Source: Archangium_A sp035910535 | GTDB taxonomy: Bacteria; Myxococcota; Myxococcia; Myxococcales; Myxococcaceae | Direction of reading: 5' to 3' | NCBI GenBank assembly: GCA_035910535.1 | Contig: JAMHXF010000015.1 | Coordinates: 32,392 to 96,391 of the forward strand | DNA: 64,000 nt | Shown: piece after piece, positions 19,718 to 27,782 of the stretch | Numbering within the stretch: position 1 is the first letter of the stretch | Layout: every line of letters begins with the position of its first letter | Notes under the pieces: generated by a model | What the model was told of the DNA's origin: nothing | Seen by the model: the letters and a program-made list of their open reading frames with translations, nothing else | The model's database searches: none | Program-made: the position numbers and the translations under genes

Positions 19718-21295
19718 ATGTTCGCGCTGTGTCTGCTGTCGCTCGCCGCAGCTCCGATTCAGGCCTCGGAGCTGCGCGCGCATACGAAGTTTCTCTCGTC
19801 GGATCTGCTCGAAGGCCGCTTGCCGGCGACGAAGGGAGACCAGCTCGCGCAGGCCTACATCGCCGCGCAGTTCGAAGCGCTCGGGCTGGCGACGTCGACG
19901 CAGCCGTTCGAGCTCGTCGGCGTCGAAGGCCACCCCGAGACGCTGCAGCTGAAGACCGCGAAGACGTCGCTCACGCTGCCGTACCGCGACGACTTCATCG
20001 CCATCTCCGGGCATCAAGAGCAGGTGTCGTCGCTCACCGACGCGGAGCTGGTCTTCGTCGGCTACGGCATCACCGCGCCCGAGTTTCAGTGGGACGACTT
20101 CAAGGGCGTCGACGTGAAGGGGAAGGTGCTGGTCGTCATGAACAGCGACCCCGAAGACGACCCGCGCCTCTTCGCCGGGCGCGCGCGGCTCTGGTACGGC
20201 CGGTGGGACTACAAGTACGAGCACGCGCGGAAACGGGGCGCGGCCGGGGTGTTGATCATTCACACCACGCCGTCGGCCGGCTACCCGTGGCAGGTCGTGC
20301 AGACCTCGTGGAGCGGCGAGCAGTTCGAGCTCCCCGGCAGCGGGCCCACGCCGCTGCAGGTCAAAGGCTGGCTCAGCGAGAACGCCGCGCGGAAGGTGTT
20401 CGCGCTCACCGGGAAGAACCTCGATGCGCTGCGGGCCAGAGCGCAGACGCGGAAGTTCGCGCCCGTGCCGTTGGGCGTGACGGTCTCGACGCGCTTCGAG
20501 AACGTGGTCGCGCGCAAGCAGACGGCGAACGTGCTCGGGTTGCTCGAGGGCAGCGACCCGACGTTGAAGCGCGAGCTCGTCGTCTACACCGCGCACCACG
20601 ATCATCTCGGCAAGGCCGCCGGGCCCGCGGGCACTGACGTCATCTACAACGGCGCTGTCGACAACGCGTCTGGTGTGGCGGCGTTGTTGGCCATCGCGCG
20701 GGTGTTGAGCGCGCAGCCTCCGAAGCGCAGCGTGCTGTTCGCGGCCGTGGCGGCAGAAGAGCAGGGCTTGTTCGGCTCGCAGTACCTCGTCGAGCACCCG
20801 CCGGTGCCTCCGGGGCGTATGGCGGCGAACATCAACATCGATGGGCTCAACATCTGGGGGCGGACCAAAGACGTCAGCGTCATCGGGTTGGGCAAGTCGT
20901 CGCTGGACGGCGTCATCACCGAGCTGGCGAAGAAGCAGGGCCGCGTGGTGCGCGCCGACGCGTTGTCGGATCGTGGGTTCTTCTACCGGAGCGATCAGTT
21001 CAACTTCGCGAAGCACGGCGTGCCCGCCGCGTACTTCTCGAGCGGCCAGGACTTCATCGGTCGACCCGAAGGGTGGGGCCAGAAGCAACGCGAGCAGTGG
21101 GAGGCGCTGCACTACCACCAGCCGTCGGACGAGGTGACGGCGTCGTGGGAGCTCTCGGGTGCGGTGGAAGACGTGACCTTGTTCCTTCAGTTGGGTCAGG
21201 TCGTCGGTGACGCGCCCGCGATGCCGGTGTGGACGAAGGGTGACGAGTTCGAGGCCCCGCGCATGGAGGCACTTCGTTCAGTCAGCACTCCGTGA
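19718..21295 (+). CDS. M28-family zinc metallopeptidase, exported
   Basis: The 525-residue product has a short signal peptide (MFALCLLSLAAAPIQA). Residues about 110-230 form a PA-like insert (ELVFVGYGITAPEFQWDDF is typical of this subgroup). The dinuclear zinc site is visible: His in TAHHDHLG, Asp in NGAVDNASG, the Glu pair in AAEEQG, Asp in NINIDGLN and a late His in LHYHQPSDE. M28 enzymes of this type are aminopeptidases or related to glutaminyl cyclases, releasing N-terminal amino acids in the periplasm or outside the cell. GTG 19715 is an alternative start. It lies just after the SDR gene. Confidence 0.92.
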   Translation: MFALCLLSLAAAPIQASELRAHTKFLSSDLLEGRLPATKGDQLAQAYIAAQFEALGLATSTQPFELVGVEGHPETLQLKTAKTSLTLPYRDDFIAISGHQEQVSSLTDAELVFVGYGITAPEFQWDDFKGVDVKGKVLVVMNSDPEDDPRLFAGRARLWYGRWDYKYEHARKRGAAGVLIIHTTPSAGYPWQVVQTSWSGEQFELPGSGPTPLQVKGWLSENAARKVFALTGKNLDALRARAQTRKFAPVPLGVTVSTRFENVVARKQTANVLGLLEGSDPTLKRELVVYTAHHDHLGKAAGPAGTDVIYNGAVDNASGVAALLAIARVLSAQPPKRSVLFAAVAAEEQGLFGSQYLVEHPPVPPGRMAANINIDGLNIWGRTKDVSVIGLGKSSLDGVITELAKKQGRVVRADALSDRGFFYRSDQFNFAKHGVPAAYFSSGQDFIGRPEGWGQKQREQWEALHYHQPSDEVTASWELSGAVEDVTLFLQLGQVVGDAPAMPVWTKGDEFEAPRMEALRSVSTP

Positions 21296-21299
21296 CTCC

Positions 21300-21336
21300 T
21301 GACAGCCGGCTGTCACCGGCCGGGTTAGAAGGCCGG
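21300..21336 (+). promoter_or_regulatory. Palindrome plus hairpin immediately upstream of uvrB
   Basis: TGACAGCC-GGCTGTCA (21300-21315) is a perfect 16-bp palindrome, followed directly by CCGGCC and GGCCGG (21316-21321, 21331-21336) enclosing a 9-base loop. The second hairpin ends 4 bases before the uvrB ATG. The palindrome may be a regulator site for this DNA-repair gene, or part of the terminator of the M28 gene. It does not match the SOS boxes I know. Confidence 0.4.
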
Positions 21337-21340
21337 AGCC

Positions 21341-23419
21341 ATGGCGGACTTCAGACTGGTCAGTGAATACGCGCCGCGCGGCGATCAACCGCGGGCGATC
21401 GAAGAGCTCACGAGCGGCGTCACGCGCGGAGACGAGCACCAGGTGCTGCTGGGCGTCACCGGCTCCGGCAAGACCTTCACGATGGCCAACGTCATCGCCA
21501 ACACCGGGCGACCGGCGCTCGTCATCGCGCACAACAAGACGCTCGCGGCGCAGCTGTACGGGGAGTTCAAGCAGCTCTTCCCCGACAACGCGGTCGAGTA
21601 CTTCGTCAGCTACTACGACTACTACCAGCCCGAGGCGTACGTGCCGTCGTCAGACACGTACATCGAGAAGGACTCGTCGATTAACGAGCAGATCGAGCGC
21701 ATGCGCCACTCGGCCACGCACTCGCTGCGCACGCGCGACGACGTGATCATCATCGCGTCGGTCTCGTGCATCTACGGCCTCGGTACGGCGCGCGCCTACG
21801 TCGAGATGGCGGTGCGCGTCGCGAAGGGTGAAGAGCTCGGCCGCGACAAGGTGATGAAGCAGCTCGTGGACTGTCAGTACGAGCGCAACGACATGGACTT
21901 CCACCGCGGCACGTTCCGCGTGCGCGGCGACACGCTCGAGATCTTCCCCATCTACGAAGAGGAGCGCGCGATTCGGGTCGAGTTCTTCGGCGATTCGGTG
22001 GAGCGGATCAGCGAATTCGACCCGCTGCGCGGCGGCACGCTCGGCGAGATTCCGCGCATCGTGATCTTCCCCGGCTCGCACTACGTCACCGAGCCTGATC
22101 AACGGCACAAAGCGATTCAGACCATTCGCAGCGAGCTGCAGGAGCGGATCGCCGAGTTCCGTGGCGAGAACAAGCTCGTCGAGGCGCAGCGGCTCGAGCA
22201 GCGCACCATGTTCGACCTCGAGATGATGGAGCAGTTGGGGTTCTGCAACGGCATCGAGAACTACTCGCGGCACTTGTCGGGGCGCGCGTCGGGTGAGGCG
22301 CCGCCGTGTCTGCTCGACTATTTCCCGAAGAACTTCCTCGTCTTCGTCGACGAGTCGCATCAGTCGATTCCACAGATCGGCGCGATGTTCCGCGGCGACC
22401 GCGCGCGCAAAGAGACGCTGGTGAACTTCGGGTTTCGTCTGCCGAGCGCGGCCGACAACCGGCCGCTCAAGTTCACCGAGTGGGAGGAGTTCAACAAGCA
22501 GACCGTCTACGTGTCGGCGACGCCGGCTGAGTACGAGATCAACAAAGCGCGCGGCGTGGTGGTCGAGCAGGTGATTCGCCCGACGGGGTTGTTGGACCCG
22601 GAGGTCGAGATTCGTAAGGCCGGGAATCAGGTCGACGATCTGCTCGAGGAGATCCGGCTGCGTGCGCAGAAGGGCGAGCGCGTGTTGGTGACGGTGCTCA
22701 CCAAGCGCATGGCGGAGGATCTCACCGAGTACTACGCGGAGGTCGGCGTTCGCGTTCGCTACCTGCACGCGGACATCGACGCCATCGAGCGCACGGCGAT
22801 CATTCGCGACCTGCGCAAGGGCGTGTTCGATGTGTTGGTCGGCATCAACCTGCTGCGCGAAGGCCTCGACATTCCCGAGACGTCGTTGGTCGCGATTCTC
22901 GACGCGGACAAAGAGGGCTACCTGCGCTCGCATGTGTCGTTGATTCAGACGATTGGTCGCGCCGCGCGAAACGTGAACGGGCGCGTGATTCTGTACGCGG
23001 ACTCGATGACGGGCTCGATGAAGCACGCGCTCGAGGAGACGGATCGCCGTCGCGAGATTCAGCGCAAGCACAACGTCGAGCACGGCATCACGCCGATGCA
23101 GGTGAAGAAGGCGATCACCGACTTGTCGCAGTTCCTCTACGACGGCGACGCGATGGATCTGCCGCTGGCGGCGGATTCAGGGGCGGTGGTGCTGACGAAG
23201 GCGGAGATCGCGGAGCTCATCAAGAAGAGCGAGGCCAACATGATGGCCTACGCGGATGAGATGGAGTTCGAGAAGGCGGCGGTGGAGCGGGATCGCCTGG
23301 TGTTGTTGCGCGACATGGATCTCGGGGTGAAGCCGGCGATCAAGTCGTTGTTGGCGGAGGCGAAGGAAGAGAAACCGCAGCGGAAGGCGCAGCCGAAGAA
23401 GTACCGGAGAAAGCGCTGA
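21341..23419 (+). CDS. uvrB: Excinuclease ABC subunit B
   Basis: UvrB is the damage-verifying helicase-like subunit of nucleotide excision repair. At 692 residues it has the usual length. It shows Walker A GVTGSGKT (Gly38-Thr45), the beta-hairpin region SYYDYYQPEAYVPSSDTYIE that clamps damaged DNA, Walker B FVDESH, helicase motif VI (IQTIGRAARNVNG) and the C-terminal UVR domain (SEANMMAYADEMEFEKAA) that contacts UvrC. A very basic tail follows. uvrC lies downstream on the same strand, separated only by the DUF559 element. Confidence 0.98.
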   Translation: MADFRLVSEYAPRGDQPRAIEELTSGVTRGDEHQVLLGVTGSGKTFTMANVIANTGRPALVIAHNKTLAAQLYGEFKQLFPDNAVEYFVSYYDYYQPEAYVPSSDTYIEKDSSINEQIERMRHSATHSLRTRDDVIIIASVSCIYGLGTARAYVEMAVRVAKGEELGRDKVMKQLVDCQYERNDMDFHRGTFRVRGDTLEIFPIYEEERAIRVEFFGDSVERISEFDPLRGGTLGEIPRIVIFPGSHYVTEPDQRHKAIQTIRSELQERIAEFRGENKLVEAQRLEQRTMFDLEMMEQLGFCNGIENYSRHLSGRASGEAPPCLLDYFPKNFLVFVDESHQSIPQIGAMFRGDRARKETLVNFGFRLPSAADNRPLKFTEWEEFNKQTVYVSATPAEYEINKARGVVVEQVIRPTGLLDPEVEIRKAGNQVDDLLEEIRLRAQKGERVLVTVLTKRMAEDLTEYYAEVGVRVRYLHADIDAIERTAIIRDLRKGVFDVLVGINLLREGLDIPETSLVAILDADKEGYLRSHVSLIQTIGRAARNVNGRVILYADSMTGSMKHALEETDRRREIQRKHNVEHGITPMQVKKAITDLSQFLYDGDAMDLPLAADSGAVVLTKAEIAELIKKSEANMMAYADEMEFEKAAVERDRLVLLRDMDLGVKPAIKSLLAEAKEEKPQRKAQPKKYRRKR

Positions 23420-23801
23420 CTCCCTCTCCCTGCGAAGCGGGGAGAGGGCTGGGGAGAGGGGCCAGAGCCTCCACGATGCGTCGTACGACCGCGTCGCTCT
23501 CATGAAGCAGTTCGTGGTTCCAGAACCTCAAGACACGCCACCCATGTTGATGAAGCCAGGCACTTCTTTGTCGGTCCCGTTCGATGACGTCGGGCGTGGT
23601 GTGTCCACCGCCGTCGAGTTCGATGACCAGACGATGTTCCGGACAGACGAAGTCACCAATCCACGGGCCGAGTTGGTTCTGACGGCGGAACTTCGCGCCC
23701 AGTGCGCTGCGGCGGACGATGTTCCACAGGGCGGACTCCGCGTCGGTTTGATGGCGGCGAAGTTCGCGGGATCGTTCGAGGTTGAGTCGCTGCTTTCGCA
23801 T
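23340..23801 (-). CDS. DUF559 family PD-(D/E)XK endonuclease-like protein
   Basis: This 153-residue protein belongs to the Vsr-related DUF559 nucleases. The core is Glu22 (TDAESALWN), Gly45-Asp50 (GPWIGDFVC), Glu61-Leu-Asp63 (VIELDGGGH), a D.ER.R segment and VLRFWNHELL; these are the expected PD-(D/E)XK carboxylates. The conserved domain ends near residue 115. The rest is translated from the left inverted repeat (PLPSPLPASQGEG) and from antisense uvrB, so the frame overlaps uvrB by 80 bases. I take ATG 23801 rather than TTG 23813. It is antisense to the uvrB-uvrC direction and flanked by inverted repeats, which suggests a small mobile unit. Confidence 0.75.
   Translation of the reverse strand: MRKQRLNLERSRELRRHQTDAESALWNIVRRSALGAKFRRQNQLGPWIGDFVCPEHRLVIELDGGGHTTPDVIERDRQRSAWLHQHGWRVLRFWNHELLHESDAVVRRIVEALAPLPSPLPASQGEGVSAFSGTSSAAPSAAVSLPSPPPTTT
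23420..23461 (+). repeat. Left inverted repeat of DUF559 element (42 bp)
   Basis: The repeat starts one base after the uvrB stop. It contains CCCTCTCCC / GGGAGAGGG around the loop TGCGAAGCG, followed by CTGGGGAGAGGGG. Its reverse complement occurs at 23842-23884 with one substitution and a small loop difference. Confidence 0.9.
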
Positions 23802-23841
23802 GTGACTCGGCAATTGCAGTGCTTGTGCCTGTGCCTGTTGG

Positions 23842-23884
23842 CCCCTCTCCCCGGCCCTCTCCCCGCTGGCGCAGGGAGAGGGAG
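23842..23884 (-). repeat. Right inverted repeat of DUF559 element (43 bp), serving as uvrC ribosome-binding site
   Basis: This is the inverted copy of the left repeat. Its last bases GGGAGAGGGAG run straight into the uvrC ATG and form the only Shine-Dalgarno-like sequence for that gene. Confidence 0.88.
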
Positions 23885-25783
23885 ATGATCGAAGAGAAGA
23901 TCGACGCGCTCCCGAACCAGCCGGGCGTGTACCTGATGAAGGACCGCTCGGGCCGGATCATCTACGTCGGCAAGGCGGTGAATCTCCGCAACCGCGTGCG
24001 CAGCTACTTCACGCGCGCCGACTCACGGGCCTTCGTGCAGTTGCTCGATCGCGTGCTGCACGACATCGAGACGGTCGTCGTTCGCACCGAAAAAGAAGCG
24101 CTGCTGCTCGAAAACGAGCTCATCAAGAAGCACCGCCCGCGCTTCAACGTTCAGCTCCGCGACGACAAGCAGTACCTCTGTCTGCGCCTCGACATCACGC
24201 ACCGCTTCCCGCGCCTCGAGACCGTGCGGCGGCCCAAACGTGACCACGCGCGCTACTTCGGCCCGTACTCTTCGGCGTCATCGATTCGCGAGACGTTGCG
24301 CGTGGTGAACAAGTTCTTCCAGCTCCGCACGTGCACCGATCACGTGCTCGAGAGCCGCAAGCGCCCGTGCCTGTTGCACCAGATCGGTCGCTGCCCCGCG
24401 CCGTGCGTCTTCCCGGTCGCGCCCGACGACTACCGGCGCAACGTCGACGCGGTGACGCTGTTCCTCGAGGGGCGTTCAGGCCCGCTGCTCGACCAACTCA
24501 GGGAGCGCATGAAGAACTCGGCGAAGAAGCTCGAGTTCGAAGAGGCGGCGCGGCTGCGCGATCAGATCATCGCGCTCGAACGAAGCCTCGAACGTCAGAC
24601 CGTCGCGACCACCGGCGCCATCGATCAAGACGTCTTCGGCGTGTACCGCCAGGCCGACAAGATCTGCATCTACATCCTCTACGTGCGTGGCGGCCGCATC
24701 TCCGGTGGCCGGCCGCTGCACTTCACCAGCGAGTTCCCCGACGACGAGCTCATCGAGTCGCTCGTGAACCAGTACTACGCCGACGAGAACTTCGTGCCGC
24801 GTGAGGTGCTGGTGCCGACCACGCCCAACGAGCCCGAGGCCCTCGCTGAGCTGCTGAGCGAACAGAAGGGCGAGAAGGTTCGCGTCTTCGTCCCGCAGCG
24901 TGGTGACAAGGTCGAGCTGCTCGCGCTCGCGGCGCGCAACGCCGAGCGCAGCTTCAGTGAGCGCACGCGCACTCGCGAAGAGATCGAGCAGACGCTGGTG
25001 CGACTCAAAGAACGTCTGCACCTCTCGAAGCTCCCGCGGCGCATGGAGTGCTTCGACATTTCGCACTCGCAGGGGACGTCGATCGTCGCCTCGCAGGTCG
25101 CGAGCTTCGACACCGAGCCCGACACCGCGAATTACCGCCGCTACAAGCTCAAGACCGTCACCCAGAACGACGACTTCGCCTCGATGCACGAGATCCTCAC
25201 GCGGCGCTTCCGTCGCGGGCTCGTCGACGGAGATCTCCCCGACCTGGTGGTCATCGACGGTGGCAAAGGCCAGCTGGCCGCCGCCTTCGCCGCGATGCGC
25301 GACCTGGGCGTTGAAGGCGTCGACATGGTGGCGCTCGCCAAGAGCCGCGACCTCGACGTGGTGTTGCCTGATGAAGAAGTGAAGCGCAGCCCGGAGCGCG
25401 TCTTCCTCGTCGATCGCAAGGACCCCATCGTGTTGCCGCAGACCTCACCGGAGCTCTTTGCGCTCACGCGGCTGCGCGACGAAGCGCACCGCTTCGCGAT
25501 CACCTTTCAGCGGAAGCTGAGCCGCAAACGAGGCCTGCAATCGCAGCTCGATTCGGTGCCCGGCGTGGGCGAGACGCGCCGCCGCGCGCTGCTGACGCAC
25601 TTCGGGAGCCTCAAGCGCGTGAAGGAAGCCAGCGTCGCCGACATGGCTGCGGTCGAGTCGATCGGGCCGTCGGTCGCGGAGCGCATTCACGCGTTCCTGC
25701 ACGCTCCGGCGGGGGCCGACGTTGAAGAAGATGCCGACGATGACGACGTGCGCGCGGCGTCGCTGGAAGACGCGGGCACCTGA
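23885..25783 (+). CDS. uvrC: Excinuclease ABC subunit C
   Basis: UvrC makes the two incisions of nucleotide excision repair. In the 632-residue product the N-terminal GIY-YIG nuclease (Gly14-Val-Tyr16, Tyr27-Val-Gly29, then KAVNLRNRV) makes the 3' cut. A UVR domain (MKNSAKKLEFEEAARLRDQI) binds UvrB. The RNase H-like domain (MECFDISHSQGTSIVASQV, VIDGGKGQL) makes the 5' cut, and a helix-hairpin-helix pair closes the protein (LDSVPGVGETRRRALLTHFG, VESIGPSVAERI). The frame is open to 23819, but I start at ATG 23885 because GGAGAGGGAG abuts it. That site belongs to the flanking inverted repeat. Confidence 0.97.
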   Translation: MIEEKIDALPNQPGVYLMKDRSGRIIYVGKAVNLRNRVRSYFTRADSRAFVQLLDRVLHDIETVVVRTEKEALLLENELIKKHRPRFNVQLRDDKQYLCLRLDITHRFPRLETVRRPKRDHARYFGPYSSASSIRETLRVVNKFFQLRTCTDHVLESRKRPCLLHQIGRCPAPCVFPVAPDDYRRNVDAVTLFLEGRSGPLLDQLRERMKNSAKKLEFEEAARLRDQIIALERSLERQTVATTGAIDQDVFGVYRQADKICIYILYVRGGRISGGRPLHFTSEFPDDELIESLVNQYYADENFVPREVLVPTTPNEPEALAELLSEQKGEKVRVFVPQRGDKVELLALAARNAERSFSERTRTREEIEQTLVRLKERLHLSKLPRRMECFDISHSQGTSIVASQVASFDTEPDTANYRRYKLKTVTQNDDFASMHEILTRRFRRGLVDGDLPDLVVIDGGKGQLAAAFAAMRDLGVEGVDMVALAKSRDLDVVLPDEEVKRSPERVFLVDRKDPIVLPQTSPELFALTRLRDEAHRFAITFQRKLSRKRGLQSQLDSVPGVGETRRRALLTHFGSLKRVKEASVADMAAVESIGPSVAERIHAFLHAPAGADVEEDADDDDVRAASLEDAGT

Positions 25784-25797
25784 CATCGGTGTCGTGC

Positions 25798-25850
25798 GCA
25801 ACGAAAATTATCTCGTGTTTCAAAGGCTTTTTCGTTGCCCAAGCAACGAA
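25798..25850 (+). promoter_or_regulatory. Triple GCAACGAA motif able to form alternative hairpins
   Basis: GCAACGAAAA (25798-25807), TTTTCGTTGC (25829-25838) and GCAACGAA (25843-25850) lie between uvrC and the DUF559-unrelated downstream gene for a DUF507 protein. The middle copy can pair with either neighbour: a 10-bp stem with a 21-base loop, or an 8-bp stem with loop CCAA. This could be an RNA switch, a terminator for uvrC or a multi-site operator. The sequence is unusually AT-rich for the window. Confidence 0.45.
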
Positions 25851-25913
25851 CGGTTCGATACACCTTGGGCGCTTCCACTCTGATTTGACGACCTGAAGAG
25901 AGGGCGAAGAACC

Positions 25914-26432
25914 ATGCGGCTGTATCCCAAGCTCGTTCCCATCCTCGCGCGCGAGATCATCCAGCGACTGACGCAGGACAAGGACATCGAGGTCGAGCCC
26001 ATTCGCGTTTCTGACGCTGAAATGGACCTCTCGGCCATCATGCGTGAGTACCTCGCCAACGAGGAACGCGTAAACCAGGCGACCCGTGAGGCGCTTGAGC
26101 GCCGCGGTTATGACTCGGTGAAGTTCAGCCAGGTGAAGCGCGAAATGGCAGACGTTCGCGGCTTTCAGCTCGGCGAAGACGGCATCGAATTCGTCATCAA
26201 CCAGATGCTCGAGTTCCTCCTCGTCTCGCGCAGCGTCGAGGAAGTGTTCTCGGACGACCAGTCGATGCGCCCCAAGATTCTTCAGATCATGAAGAAGCAC
26301 CTCGACATCGAGGACGACATCGATCGCGAAGCGCGCAGCCGCCTGAAGCACCTGCAGGAAGGCACCGGCGCGTTCGAGGTCGAGTACCAGAAGACCGTCG
26401 ACCAGATTCGCCGCGCGCGCGGCCTGATCTGA
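25914..26432 (+). CDS. DUF507 family protein
   Basis: The 172-residue helical cytoplasmic protein matches the DUF507 family: N-terminal RLYPKLVPILAREIIQRL, central MREYLANEERVNQATREALE and C-terminal DIDREARSRLKHLQEGT. The family has no established function. GAGAGGG lies about 8 bases before the ATG. The conserved terminator-like hairpin downstream and the structured region upstream suggest an independent transcription unit. Confidence 0.88.
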   Translation: MRLYPKLVPILAREIIQRLTQDKDIEVEPIRVSDAEMDLSAIMREYLANEERVNQATREALERRGYDSVKFSQVKREMADVRGFQLGEDGIEFVINQMLEFLLVSRSVEEVFSDDQSMRPKILQIMKKHLDIEDDIDREARSRLKHLQEGTGAFEVEYQKTVDQIRRARGLI

Positions 26433-26452
26433 CCGACCTTGTCAGCAGGAAC

Positions 26453-26475
26453 CCCGGCCGGAGTTCTCGGCCGGG
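26453..26475 (+). terminator. GC-rich hairpin after DUF507 gene
   Basis: CCCGGCCG (26453-26460) and CGGCCGGG (26468-26475) enclose a 7-base loop, and the outer TTGTC (26439-26443) and GACAA (26484-26488) can extend the structure. There is no T-run, so it may be a factor-assisted terminator. Confidence 0.5.
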
Positions 26476-26502
26476 TGTGCCGCGACAAACAGACCCAGAA
26501 AA

Positions 26503-26530
26503 TTGACGGTCTGGATCACGCCTGTAGCGT
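26503..26530 (+). promoter_or_regulatory. Promoter for leaderless small gene
   Basis: TTGACG (26503-26508), a 16-base spacer and TAGCGT (26525-26530) precede ATG 26538 by exactly 7 bases, so transcription would begin at the start codon. No Shine-Dalgarno sequence is present. Confidence 0.45.
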
Positions 26531-26537
26531 GATGTGT

Positions 26538-26897
26538 ATGTCGATGCTCCAGACCGCCAGCGCGTTTCCTCTCTCGAAGTCAGTCGACGCCATTCGTGAG
26601 TCGGTCGACCGGCTGGAGCGGCTGCTCCCAGAGCGCGAAGACTCGGCCATCGTGCTCGACTTCATCGAAGACGATCTGCGTGAAGGCCTCGACGCGATCT
26701 CCGAAGTCGAAGCGCACTTCACCGACATTCTCGACACGCTGCGCGCCGACAAGGTGACGCCCATCAAGCTGCTCGACGCGGCTGAAGACTTCCGCGTGTT
26801 GAACCGCATCGAGTACCTGATGGTGGTGGTGGCGCAGCTGCGTCGGCGGCTCAGCCAGGCCGCAGGCAAGATGCGTGAGCGCCCGCAGTCACGTTGA
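26538..26897 (+). CDS. Small helical hypothetical protein
   Basis: The 119-residue product has no signal peptide or membrane helix. It is Leu/Glu/Arg/Asp-rich with three or four long predicted helices (VDAIRESVDRLERLLPERE, EGLDAISEVEAHFTDIL, RVLNRIEYLMVVVAQLRRRL). I choose ATG 26538 because a TANNNT box lies 7 bases upstream; ATG 26532 and a longer frame from 26439 are alternatives. No family is recognised. The stop directly abuts the stop of the convergent DUF3108 gene. Confidence 0.65.
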   Translation: MSMLQTASAFPLSKSVDAIRESVDRLERLLPEREDSAIVLDFIEDDLREGLDAISEVEAHFTDILDTLRADKVTPIKLLDAAEDFRVLNRIEYLMVVVAQLRRRLSQAAGKMRERPQSR

Positions 26898-27782
26898 TCA
26901 CCACTTGATGTTGGCCTTGTTCTCGGAGCGCGTGTTCGCTTCGCCGGGCCTGCTGTAGCCCTTGAGCGTCGCGCGCACGGCGCCGAACTCCATCACGCCG
27001 AGCGCAGCCAGGGGGAGTCGCTTCGCGTCGTCGGTGATCCACACGTGCACCTCGCGGCGCGCGTCGGGGAGGTTCAGCGGCGCGGCTTCACCCGCGAGGT
27101 GCCACGTTTCGAATTCACCCAACGGCAGCGAGACGTGTTCACGCGGCTGCACCGTTCCCCACACGCGCCACACGCGACGAATGCCGTACACGTCGAAGCA
27201 GAGGCGTTGACCTTCCTTCACGGGAATCGCGCGCAGCAGATGAACGGCGCCGGCGACGTCGCTCATGTCGTTGCCGTAGCGCAGCTTTTCAGTCGGGTAC
27301 GTGCGGCCGCTGATGGTGCTGGTGAGCTGCGCGACGTGGTTCTTCCCCATGTTCACGTCGGCGATGCGGTGGAGATCGTTTTCCCACGCGTCTTCGAAGT
27401 AGCGCGTGCTGCGCAGCGTCTTCGGTGAGACCTCTGAGCGCGCGGTGGCCTTCACCTTGCGCACCTTGCTGAAGAACGTGTTCGTCTCGACCGAGACTTC
27501 AATGGGCAATACACCTTCTCGAACCGGCAGCGTCGTCATCGTCATCACGCCGGCGCGCGCGCCCATCGCGTCGAGGTCGAACTCCAGCGTCTCACCCGGG
27601 CCGAAAGGAATCGGCGTCATCACCGGGCCCATGGCCTGACATTCGGCGTCGGTGGGGAAGGGTGACCGCTTCTTCGCTGGCGTCGCTTGTTCCGGCGGCG
27701 CAGTGCGGGGCGCGGGTGGTGGCGGTGGTCTCGGTGCGGCGAGCGCGAATGAAGAGAGCAGCGTCAGCAGCAAGGCGCGCAT
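26898..27782 (-). CDS. DUF3108 domain exported protein (second of a tandem pair)
   Basis: The 294-residue product has a signal peptide (MRALLLTLLSSFALAA), a Pro-rich linker (PRPPPPPAPRTAPP) and a DUF3108-type domain: FGPGETLEFDLDAMGARAG, LRSTRYFEDAWENDLHR and FETWHLAGEA. DUF3108 proteins are periplasmic beta-rich proteins of unknown function, thought to bind lipid-like ligands or act in the envelope. The ATG at 27782 overlaps the upstream stop (TGATG), so it is coupled to the paralogous gene before it. Confidence 0.82.
   Translation of the reverse strand: MRALLLTLLSSFALAAPRPPPPPAPRTAPPEQATPAKKRSPFPTDAECQAMGPVMTPIPFGPGETLEFDLDAMGARAGVMTMTTLPVREGVLPIEVSVETNTFFSKVRKVKATARSEVSPKTLRSTRYFEDAWENDLHRIADVNMGKNHVAQLTSTISGRTYPTEKLRYGNDMSDVAGAVHLLRAIPVKEGQRLCFDVYGIRRVWRVWGTVQPREHVSLPLGEFETWHLAGEAAPLNLPDARREVHVWITDDAKRLPLAALGVMEFGAVRATLKGYSRPGEANTRSENKANIKW

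Larger units (their letters stand above)
23420..23884. mobile_element. 465-bp DUF559 element filling the uvrB-uvrC junction
   Basis: A DUF559 gene lies between 42- and 43-bp near-identical inverted repeats. The element begins at the base after the uvrB stop codon (TGA 23417-23419) and ends at the base before the uvrC start codon (ATG 23885), so it occupies the whole spacer. There is no transposase other than the nuclease itself and no visible target duplication. Removing it in thought leaves TGA-ATG, a normal tightly coupled operon junction. Mobility is inferred, not shown. Confidence 0.6.

Noticed and set aside
23502..23888. Plus-strand open frame between uvrB and uvrC
   Set aside because: It is the reverse strand of the DUF559 gene, which has the conserved nuclease residues.
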